Made by a program: the position numbers and the translations under genes
Source: Thermoplasmata archaeon
GTDB taxonomy: Archaea; Thermoplasmatota; Thermoplasmata; Lutacidiplasmatales; UBA184
Assembly (NCBI GenBank): GCA_030037035.1
Contig: JASHSA010000057.1
Location: 1-5,916 of the forward strand
DNA: 5,916 nt
Direction: 5' to 3'
Notes under the pieces: generated by a model
What the model saw: only the letters and a program-made list of their open reading frames with translations
Told to the model about the DNA's origin: nothing
The model's database searches: none
Shown here: piece by piece, positions 1 through 5,587 of the stretch
Layout of the letters: each line of letters starts with the position of its first letter
Numbering within the stretch: the first letter of the stretch is position 1

Positions 1-519
1 CGCGAGGGCCCGTCCGTCCCCCGCTCCGGTGTAGATCGTCACCTGCTCGACGCCCTCGTCGCGGCTCGGCTTGTACCGGGCGAACTCGTAGCTCCCCAAG
101 ACGGCGCCGTCGACCAGCGCCCGTACGGCGCCGGAGCGGTCGACGCGACGGCCGACGAACGAACGCAGGTCGAACCCGACGTTCCGGGCCCCCTTCCCCT
201 TCAACCCCCGGACGGCCTCGGCGGCCGCGCGACGCGCCGTCTCGGCCGAGTAGCGGGCCGCGTTCCCCAGGCCGACCAGGACGACCCGTCCCCCGTCCGC
301 CGGGCGGTGGAACGTCGTGAGCTCGACGTGGTCCCGGTGGACCCCGCGTCGGCCCCGGAACTCCCGCCGGGCCCACGCGCCCGCCAGCACGCCTCCGGTC
401 GCGGCGTCGGCGGCCGCCAACGCCTTCGGGAGCGGCGCCTCGCCGTCGCCCCGTTCGGCGACCCCGAGGACGACGACCTCCGGCGGCGCGACGAACGCGT
501 CGCGCCGGTCGAGCGCCAG
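1..519 (-). CDS. pepA: Leucyl aminopeptidase (peptidase M17), N-terminal domain, partial
   Basis: The 173 codons visible match the N-terminal domain of cytosolic leucyl aminopeptidases (M17). These are two-metal enzymes that remove N-terminal residues from peptides in the cytoplasm, usually as hexamers. Visible marks, counted from the proposed start, are a hydrophobic strand VVVLGVAE (15-22), the family strand-turn VVLVGLGN (79-86), an Ala-rich helix after it (92-106), a second strand NVGFDL (113-118), and the helix end DGAVLGSYEFARYK (137-150), which is very characteristic. The metal-binding catalytic domain would lie beyond the left edge, so activity cannot be judged. The start is uncertain. 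No ATG, GTG or TTG lies close before the first strand. I chose CTG at 519-517 because GGAG (531-528) sits 8 nt upstream and the coding-like sequence begins there. The alternative ATG at 624 would overlap sepF by 86 nt and add a Ser/Arg-rich stretch that looks like out-of-frame sequence. It follows sepF by 19 nt and is probably co-transcribed with it. Confidence 0.82.
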   Translation of the reverse strand, partial: MALDRRDAFVAPPEVVVLGVAERGDGEAPLPKALAAADAATGGVLAGAWARREFRGRRGVHRDHVELTTFHRPADGGRVVLVGLGNAARYSAETARRAAAEAVRGLKGKGARNVGFDLRSFVGRRVDRSGAVRALVDGAVLGSYEFARYKPSRDEGVEQVTIYTGAGDGRALA

Positions 520-533
520 CCGGAGCGCTCCGG
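520..533. repeat. 14-bp perfect palindrome between sepF and pepA
   Basis: CCGGAGCGCTCCGG is its own reverse complement. It lies 5 nt after the sepF stop and abuts the proposed CTG start of the aminopeptidase. In the transcript it could form a 5-bp GC stem with a GCGC loop, and its 5' arm contains the GGAG that would serve as ribosome binding site. It could therefore dampen translation of the downstream gene, but chance is not excluded in DNA this rich in G and C. Confidence 0.5.
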
Positions 534-538
534 AGGCG

Positions 539-919
539 CTAGAAGGTCGGTCGGATCTTTTGTCGGTCGATGCGGATCCCGGCGGGCGTGATCGCGACGA
601 GGTTCTTGGCGATCCCTGCGACATCGCCGCCGGTATCCCGTGCGACGTTCTTGAGGTCGATGCTCATCCGCTTCATCGCGATCTGGTCGTTCGCGATCGA
701 CGTATAGTCGACCAGGACGATGTCGCCCTGGTAGGCGAACTTCGAGACGGCGTGCAGGTCCTCGAACCGCAGGAGCTCGGCGAGGCGCACCGACCCGCGC
801 GCCCCCGCGAGCGCCGCCGCCTCGTCCTCGAAGCCCATCGACCCGAGGTCTAGGAACGATCCCTCTTCCAACGTCTCGCTGCCGTGGTGCCGCCGGAGAA
901 TGCCGCTCTTCTTCATCAT
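539..919 (-). CDS. sepF: Archaeal SepF-like cell division protein (DUF552)
   Basis: A 126-residue protein whose residues 44-118 match the SepF core. The core has VRLAELLRFEDL (44-55), strand GDIVLVDYTS (65-74), a helix with AMKRMSIDLKNVAR (81-94), then GGDVAGIAKNLVAITPAGIRI (97-117). The helix, GGD turn and final strand before a TPxGI motif are the signature of the family. In archaea SepF is the membrane anchor of FtsZ at the division ring (established knowledge). Most archaeal SepFs begin with a short amphipathic membrane-targeting helix. Here the N-terminus, MMKKSGILRRHHG, is basic but only weakly hydrophobic, so membrane binding is not obvious. Start: two ATGs in tandem. The first is 7 nt after GAGGT (931-927), a good Shine-Dalgarno, and no ATG, GTG or TTG was seen in frame just upstream. 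The gap to nmd3 is 46 nt and the aminopeptidase follows. GC is lower (about 60%) than in the neighbours, but third codon positions remain about 90% G or C, so it looks native. Confidence 0.88.
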   Translation of the reverse strand: MMKKSGILRRHHGSETLEEGSFLDLGSMGFEDEAAALAGARGSVRLAELLRFEDLHAVSKFAYQGDIVLVDYTSIANDQIAMKRMSIDLKNVARDTGGDVAGIAKNLVAITPAGIRIDRQKIRPTF

Positions 920-961
920 GAGTAGGACCTCGCCCGCTCCGACGTTTGGACGCCGAGGTCG

Positions 962-969
962 TTTCTTAA
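962..969 (-). promoter_or_regulatory. Possible weak TATA-like box for sepF
   Basis: On the minus strand the bases read TTAAGAAA, the most AT-rich run near this gene. It overlaps the nmd3 stop and lies 43-50 nt upstream of the sepF ATG. That spacing would give a leader of roughly 20 nt carrying the GAGGT site, the same geometry as the better candidate upstream of the DUF424 gene. The match to the archaeal box A is poor, so sepF may simply be read through from nmd3. Confidence 0.25.
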
Positions 970-1760
970 GGGTATCGTTGCACGGCGGCGCCCGCGCCGC
1001 CCCCCGGCGCCGGGGCTGCGCTGGCGAGCGTCGCGGCGGGGAACCGGAGGCAGAACGTCACGCGGTAGACGTCCTGGCCGTTCTTCCGGCCGAAGAGGCT
1101 CGCCGACTCGACGATCCGCGCGCCGAAGCGCTGCTTCGCAAGGCGCGCGAGCGACCGGGCCGCGAGCGTCTCGGTAAAGTAGACGTCCCAGCCCTCGGGA
1201 AGCTCCTCCCGCCAGCCGAACGCCGCTCGCCAGTCGGAGCGCGCCTCGGCCCAGAGCGCCGCCCAGACGGCCTCCAGGCGGTCGCGAAGCTCCTTCGGCC
1301 GGCGCGTGCGCGGGGCCGCCTCGCCGCGGAGCTGGACGATCGCGGTGTAGTAGCGGCCGCTGCGGCGTCCGCACTCCGTGCAGGTCCTCGCGACGACCCG
1401 CGCGAGCAGGTGGACCGGGACCGTGCGCTCGAGCCCCCGGAAGCGGACGAGCGCCGTGCCGTCGACCTCCCGCAGCGACGAGCTCCGCGCCCGCTCCTCC
1501 CACGTCACCGACCGCAGGCCGACCTCGGGGTGGATCACGAGGAACGGGACGAGGTCCTCCGACGAGAGGACCCCCGAGCGGCCGGCGCCGCTCCAGCGGC
1601 CCCGGGCGAACCTCGCCCCGCACGTCGGGCAGAGGACGACCTCGACCTGCTCGGGGACCCGTACGAGCTCCGTCCGGTCGGCGGCGCACGTCGCGCACAC
1701 CCCCTCGACGAGCGCCGCGCCGGTGCGGCCGCAGACGACGCAGAACTCCCCGGACGGCAT
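966..1760 (-). CDS. nmd3: NMD3-family ribosome maturation protein
   Basis: A 264-residue protein of the NMD3 family. In eukaryotes NMD3 binds the joining face of the large ribosomal subunit during late maturation and export. Archaea lack export, and the protein is assumed to act in large-subunit assembly or quality control. The N-terminal zinc-binding region is clear: CVVC (Cys7, Cys10), CATC (Cys22, Cys25), CPTCG (Cys44, Cys47). The second hallmark is CTECGRRSGRYYTAIVQLR (127-145), where the Cys pair is followed by the RxGxYYxAIxQLR signature. A final domain holds WDVYFTETLAARSLARLAKQ (191-210), then RFGARI, SLFGRKNG and VYRVTFCLRFP. The last 23 residues are Ala/Gly/Pro-rich and probably disordered. 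The start is fixed: the next in-frame codons upstream reach the TAG of the DUF424 gene only six codons away, and this ATG precedes the first zinc knuckle. No strong Shine-Dalgarno is visible, only GGGCGGG, so translation may be coupled to the gene before it. Confidence 0.93.
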   Translation of the reverse strand: MPSGEFCVVCGRTGAALVEGVCATCAADRTELVRVPEQVEVVLCPTCGARFARGRWSGAGRSGVLSSEDLVPFLVIHPEVGLRSVTWEERARSSSLREVDGTALVRFRGLERTVPVHLLARVVARTCTECGRRSGRYYTAIVQLRGEAAPRTRRPKELRDRLEAVWAALWAEARSDWRAAFGWREELPEGWDVYFTETLAARSLARLAKQRFGARIVESASLFGRKNGQDVYRVTFCLRFPAATLASAAPAPGGGAGAAVQRYP

Positions 1761-1778
1761 CGGCGTCGGCGCCCGCCC

Positions 1779-2093
1779 CTAGCCCGGCATGGCGAAGATC
1801 TCGGCGTGCGGGACGCCGCCGAGGTCGGTCGTCGCCCCGGCGCCGAGGTGCCCGGCGTCGCTCGCGATCTTCAGGACCCGCGCGCCGAGGAGGTTCGCGA
1901 CCGTCGCCCGCTCGAGCGCCCAGAGCAGCTCCTCGACGGAGACCTCGCGCTCGCCGTAGAACGCGCCGGAGACCTTGACGGTGCGGCCGTGCTCGCCGAC
2001 CGGGAGCTCCCGACCGAGCAGTTCGACGTCGCACGCCGCGACCACGAACTCCGCGCGGACCCGGTGGATCCGCATCACGACGCCGCCGGCCAT
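1779..2093 (-). CDS. DUF424 family protein, function unknown
   Basis: A 104-residue protein matching the archaeal DUF424 family, which is conserved in archaea but has no established function known to me. Diagnostic segments are VVAACDVELLGREL (17-30), GAFYGE (43-48), an acidic helix SVEELLWALERATVANLLG (52-70) and the C-terminal GGVPHAEIF (92-100). No signal peptide or membrane segment is present, so it is probably a small soluble cytoplasmic protein. Two starts are possible. ATG at 2093 is preceded by GAGGAGGAG (2112-2104). ATG at 2075 (residue 7) would begin directly at the conserved MRIHR strand but has no ribosome binding site. I keep the first because of that site, although family members usually begin near the second. 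It is first in the unit with nmd3, in the same reading frame, 18 nt apart. That position suggests, but does not show, a role connected with ribosomes or translation. Confidence 0.9.
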   Translation of the reverse strand: MAGGVVMRIHRVRAEFVVAACDVELLGRELPVGEHGRTVKVSGAFYGEREVSVEELLWALERATVANLLGARVLKIASDAGHLGAGATTDLGGVPHAEIFAMPG

Positions 2094-2103
2094 CGCCCGA
2101 GCG

Positions 2104-2112
2104 CTCCTCCTC
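2104..2112 (-). promoter_or_regulatory. Shine-Dalgarno of the DUF424 gene
   Basis: GAGGAGGAG on the minus strand ends 10 nt before ATG at 2093. It is the basis for preferring that ATG over the one at 2075. Confidence 0.65.
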
Positions 2113-2135
2113 GCCGGAACGAGGCGTGCGCGCGG

Positions 2136-2151
2136 ATAAAACCCGTACGGG
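2136..2151 (-). promoter_or_regulatory. Promoter candidate: T-rich box abutting a 10-bp palindrome
   Basis: The 73-nt gap between mcm and the DUF424 gene holds CCCGTACGGG (2151-2142), a perfect palindrome, followed directly by TTTTAT (2141-2136), the only such AT run in this gap. TTTTAT resembles an archaeal box A. A start about 25 nt downstream would fall near 2112, right at the GAGGAGGAG site, giving a short leader. The palindrome lies where the BRE would be, so it could be a regulator site. Alternatively palindrome plus T run could help end the mcm transcript. I favour a promoter because of the spacing to the gene start. Confidence 0.5.
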
Positions 2152-2166
2152 ACGGCGGGGGACGGC

Positions 2167-4263
2167 CTAGAACCGCGTCAGCTGGAAGCGGTCGGTCCTC
2201 GGCTCGATGACCTCGCCCTGGTTCCGCAGCGTCTGGAGGATCGCCTCCGCCCGGCCGGCGGCGACGTCGTGCCGCGCCATCGCCTCGAGGTACTCCGGCA
2301 GCGAGAACTGGCCGCCGGGGGCCCCCTGGAGCTCGCGCATCGTCGAGCGCGCCAGCTCGAACTGCTCCCGCTGGCTGTGGCTGACGCCGGTCTGGGTGAT
2401 GTCGATGTCGATCCGCCCCTCGGGGGTCATCGCGACGCGGCGCAGGTAGTTGTCCATGATCCGGACGGCGCGCTGGGCGTCCTCGGGGCGGACGATGTCG
2501 GAGAGGCGCGCCCGGGCCGCCGCCTCGCTGAGACGGACGAGGGCCTCGAGCTGGCGCGCGGTGATCGGGACCGGGGCGTCCGGCTCCTCGCCCTGGCGCC
2601 GGATCCGGACGTAGTAGTCCTCGAGGACCGCGAGCGCCTCGTCCGAGAGGCGCGGGCGGACCCCCCGCGCGTAGGCGACGTACTTCTTCAGGAGCTCCCC
2701 CGAGAACGGCGGCAGCTCGCCCTCCGCGCCCCCCGGGCCGGCGAGCTCGACGTCGCGGTGGGAGGCGAGGATCCGGTTCGCGAGCCGGCGGTCGCGCTCC
2801 TGGTTCGGGACGTCCCGGATCGAGAAGATCACGTCGAACCTCGAGAGGAGCGTCGGCGGGAGGTCGATCTGCTCGGAGATCGGCCGGTCCTGGGTGAAGC
2901 GTCCGAGCTTCGGGTTCGCCGCGGCGAGGACCGGGCAGCGGGCGTTGAGCGTGGAGGTGATGCCGGCCTTCGCGATCGAGACCGTCTGCTGCTCGAGCGC
3001 CTCGTGCATCGCCGAGCGGTCCTCCGCGTTCATCTTGTCCAGCTCGTCGATCACCGCCATCCCGCCGTCCGCCAGGACGAGCATCCCGGCCTCGAGCATC
3101 CAGCGCCCCCCGGCGAAGTCGTCCTTCACCGCGGCCGCGGTGAGGCCGGCGGCGGTCGAGCCCTTGCCGCTCGTGTAGATCCCGCGGGGCGCGACCTGGG
3201 AGACGTAGCGGAGCAGCTGGCTCTTCGCGACCCCCGGGTCGCCGACCAGGAGGATGTGGATGTCGCCGCGGACCCGCACGCCGTCGGCGTGCGTCTTCGC
3301 GACGCCGCCGAAGAGCTGGAGGGCGACCGCCTCCTTCTCCTCCTCCATCCCCTTGATCGTCGGGGCGAGCGACAGGACGATCTTGTCGACGACCGTCGGG
3401 TCGCCGCGGAACCGCTCGATCAGCGCGACGTCCTCCGGGCCGATCTCGATCTCCGTGTACTCGAGGCTCTTCGACTCGAACGAGTTGGCGAGGACCATCA
3501 CGTCGAACGTCGTGTTCCGCACGACGCCGCCGCGCGACGGGCTCGCCCGCTGGAAGCTCTTCAGGATCCCGTTGAGGACGATGCGGTTGCCGGGAAGGAC
3601 CTTGCCGGCGAGGTCCTCGACCAGGAGGACGCTCAGTCCCTGGGGGTGGGCCCCGTGCTTCAGCGTCTCGGGGCGCTCCTGGACCTCGATCCGCTGCGCG
3701 TCGACGTACGTCGACTCCTCCGCGACGAGGCGGAAGCGCGTCCGGCCCTGCGCCTTGCCGCACTCCGGGCACTCGAGCGGCTCGCGGAAGACGAGCGACG
3801 CCTCGTCCTGCGGCTCGTGGAACTTCGTCCGGCAGGCGACGCACTCGAAGACCGCGTCGCGGATCTGGGGCCGCACCTCGCTGACGCGCCGGACGACCCC
3901 GTCGATCGCGAGCAGGCGGTTGAGGTCCGCCTCGCGGATCGCCCGCACGAGCCGGCCGGCGGTCGCCGGCAGGCCGAGGACCCGCAGGCGGAGCCCCTCG
4001 GCGTCCGGCCCCGAGACCGGCAGCAGCTCGCGCATCGAGCGCACGCCGGCGTCCAGGACCTCCTCCGGTCGCTCGAGCAGGAGGTCCGCGAGGGGGGTGT
4101 CGATCGCGTCGATCGACGCGAACGGGACCTCGAGCGAGCGCTCCTCCGGGTAGCGGTCGAAGACGCGAAGGATCCGGGGCCGCAGCCCGGCCTCCTCGAG
4201 GACCGCCGCCCAGCGCCCTTGGAGTTCGGGAGCGCCGGGGAGCGTCGTGCGCGCCGCGACCAT
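2167..4263 (-). CDS. mcm: Replicative DNA helicase MCM
   Basis: A complete 698-residue archaeal MCM, the ring helicase that unwinds DNA 3'-5' at the replication fork. Domains in order: N-terminal helical/OB region (1-270) with a four-Cys zinc site, CVAC (Cys141, Cys144) and CPEC (Cys165, Cys168); AAA+ core (about 290-610) with Walker A GDPGVAKS (341-348, Lys347), Walker B MAVIDELDKM (402-411, Asp406 and Glu407), sensor 1 AAANPKLGRF (447-456, Asn450), arginine finger LLSRFD (472-477, Arg475) and probable sensor 2 ITARQLEALVRLSEA (567-581, Arg570). After the IDIDITQTGVSHSQRE linker (618-633) comes a C-terminal winged helix ending at residue 698. All catalytic residues are present and there is no intein. 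Length is normal. Start: ATG at 4263, 9 nt after GAGGG (4277-4273) and 13 nt after the aspS stop. An in-frame ATG at 4383 lies inside aspS and would add 40 Ser/Arg/Gly-rich residues without family similarity. It is probably expressed from the pyrG-aspS transcript. Confidence 0.98.
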   Translation of the reverse strand: MVAARTTLPGAPELQGRWAAVLEEAGLRPRILRVFDRYPEERSLEVPFASIDAIDTPLADLLLERPEEVLDAGVRSMRELLPVSGPDAEGLRLRVLGLPATAGRLVRAIREADLNRLLAIDGVVRRVSEVRPQIRDAVFECVACRTKFHEPQDEASLVFREPLECPECGKAQGRTRFRLVAEESTYVDAQRIEVQERPETLKHGAHPQGLSVLLVEDLAGKVLPGNRIVLNGILKSFQRASPSRGGVVRNTTFDVMVLANSFESKSLEYTEIEIGPEDVALIERFRGDPTVVDKIVLSLAPTIKGMEEEKEAVALQLFGGVAKTHADGVRVRGDIHILLVGDPGVAKSQLLRYVSQVAPRGIYTSGKGSTAAGLTAAAVKDDFAGGRWMLEAGMLVLADGGMAVIDELDKMNAEDRSAMHEALEQQTVSIAKAGITSTLNARCPVLAAANPKLGRFTQDRPISEQIDLPPTLLSRFDVIFSIRDVPNQERDRRLANRILASHRDVELAGPGGAEGELPPFSGELLKKYVAYARGVRPRLSDEALAVLEDYYVRIRRQGEEPDAPVPITARQLEALVRLSEAAARARLSDIVRPEDAQRAVRIMDNYLRRVAMTPEGRIDIDITQTGVSHSQREQFELARSTMRELQGAPGGQFSLPEYLEAMARHDVAAGRAEAILQTLRNQGEVIEPRTDRFQLTRF

Positions 4264-4276
4264 CGGGACCGTCCCT

Positions 4277-5587
4277 CTAGGGCTCCAGCCGGTAGCGGTC
4301 GCGGGGGAAAAGCCGCGACTCCCGGATGTTCGGGAGGCCGGCGAGCGCCTGGACGAGCCGGTCGAGGCCGAGCCCCCAGCCACCGTGGGGCGGCATCCCG
4401 AAGCGGAACGCCTCGAGATAGCTCCCGAACCGCGCCGGGTCGAGGCCGGCGGCGCGGAGGTTCGCGAGCAGCGGCTCGAGGCGGTGCTCGCGCCGCCCGC
4501 CGCTGGCGATCTCGAGCCCCCGGTAGTCGAGGTCGAAGTAGCCGGTCGTCGCGGGGTCGTCGTCCCGCCGCCACGCGTAGAACGTCTGCGCCTTCACGAC
4601 GGTCGGGTAGTCGGTGAGGAAGTAGAACGGCGAGCCGTACTCCCGGACCGCCCGCTCGCCGACGGCCTTCTCCTCCTCGGTCGAGAGGTCGCGCCCGGCG
4701 CCGGGGCGCCCCAGCCAGCCCTCCGCGGTCGCGAACGGGATCCGGGGGAACGGTCGCGGGAGCTTCGGCAGTCCGCCGGCGAGCGGGGAGCCGCTCGCCG
4801 TGAGCGCCTCGCGCGAGGCGTCGACCGCGTCGGCGACGATCCCCTCGAGGAGCCCGCGGATCTCGTCCGGGTCGGTGACGTAGCCGACCTCGGCGTCCAG
4901 GCTCGTGAACTCCGTGATGTGGCGGACGGTGTCGGACGGCTCGGCGCGGAACGCGGGGGCGATCTCGAAGACCCGCTCGAGCCCCGCGCCGATCAGCATC
5001 TGCTTGTAGAGCTGGGGGCTCTGCGCGAGGAAGGCGGGGGTGCCGAAGTAGTCGACCGAGAACAGCGTCGCGCCGCCCTCGGCGCCCTGCCGTAGGAGCT
5101 TCGGCGTCTCGACCTCGAGGAACCCCCGCCTCACGAACGCCGCGCGCAGCTGGGCGAGCAGCTCCGCCCGCAGCTCGAAGACCGCCCGGACGGCCGGCTT
5201 GCGGAGGTCGAGGACGCGGTGGTCGAGCCGCGTGTTCAGCTCGGCCGGCACCTTGTCGACGACGCCGAGCGGGAGCGGGACCTCCGCGGCGGAGAGGACC
5301 TCGAGCCGGCTCGGCACGAGCTCGACGCCCCGTCGGGACTTCTCGGAGCGGAGGACGGTCCCCTCCACCTCGACGACCGACTCGCGCGCGAGCCCCTCAA
5401 GGACGGTGAACATCGCCGGCTCGGTCGTGCCCTTCTTCAGCGTCACCTGCGTCGTGCCGCTGCCGTCCCTCACGAGCGCGAACGCGACCCCGCCGAGCGC
5501 CCGGTACTCCTCGAGGTGGCCCGCGATGCGGACGGACTCGCCCGCCCGCTCGGCGAGCTCACGCGAGAGGCGTCGCGGCGGCAGCAT
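4277..5587 (-). CDS. aspS: Aspartyl-tRNA synthetase, archaeal type
   Basis: A 436-residue class IIb synthetase that charges tRNA with aspartate in the cytoplasm. Its length is typical of the archaeal/eukaryotic-type enzyme, and it lacks the bacterial insertion domain. The N-terminal OB-fold that reads the anticodon spans about 18-100 (VRIAGHLEEYRALGGVAF, RDGSG, VVEVEGTV). The catalytic domain shows motif 1 ending GFLEVETPKL (155-164), the AspRS signature QSPQLYKQ (189-196), motif 2 FRAEPSDTVRHITEFTSLDAE (213-233, Arg214), EIASGGRREH (359-368), and motif 3 GWGLGLDRL (403-411, Arg410) followed by IRESRLFPRD (421-430). Whether it also charges tRNA-Asn cannot be settled: residues around His24 and Lys83 correspond to positions linked to this choice. 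Start: ATG at 5587, 8 nt after AAGGAGGT. It overlaps the pyrG end by 29 nt in another frame, which implies coupled translation. mcm follows after 13 nt. Confidence 0.97.
   Translation of the reverse strand: MLPPRRLSRELAERAGESVRIAGHLEEYRALGGVAFALVRDGSGTTQVTLKKGTTEPAMFTVLEGLARESVVEVEGTVLRSEKSRRGVELVPSRLEVLSAAEVPLPLGVVDKVPAELNTRLDHRVLDLRKPAVRAVFELRAELLAQLRAAFVRRGFLEVETPKLLRQGAEGGATLFSVDYFGTPAFLAQSPQLYKQMLIGAGLERVFEIAPAFRAEPSDTVRHITEFTSLDAEVGYVTDPDEIRGLLEGIVADAVDASREALTASGSPLAGGLPKLPRPFPRIPFATAEGWLGRPGAGRDLSTEEEKAVGERAVREYGSPFYFLTDYPTVVKAQTFYAWRRDDDPATTGYFDLDYRGLEIASGGRREHRLEPLLANLRAAGLDPARFGSYLEAFRFGMPPHGGWGLGLDRLVQALAGLPNIRESRLFPRDRYRLEP

Noticed and set aside
307..853. Plus-strand open frames over the aminopeptidase and sepF
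   Set aside because: Both lie opposite coding sequence with clear family matches, and their products show no motif.
539..919. sepF as recently acquired DNA because of lower GC
   Set aside because: Third codon positions are still about 90% G or C; the lower overall GC reflects Lys, Ile, Met, Asn and Phe content.
916..2034. 372-codon minus-strand frame across nmd3 and DUF424
   Set aside because: It covers two recognised genes in a different frame and encodes Arg/Gly/Ala low-complexity sequence.
3000..3260. Intein in mcm at the Walker A or Walker B region
   Set aside because: Archaeal MCMs often carry inteins, but both motifs are intact and contiguous here.
2075..3844. 589-codon minus-strand frame across mcm
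   Set aside because: It overlaps mcm in another frame; the product is Arg/Pro/Gly-rich with no recognisable domain.
4264..4383. Extended mcm start at 4383
   Set aside because: The extra 40 residues lie within aspS and are Ser/Arg/Gly-rich; ATG at 4263 has its own ribosome binding site and normal family length.
2269..4617. Very long open frame (782 codons) on the plus strand across mcm and aspS
   Set aside because: It is antisense to two certain genes. The product is a low-complexity Arg/Asp/Leu/Glu mix without any family motif, and GC-rich third positions commonly leave such frames open.
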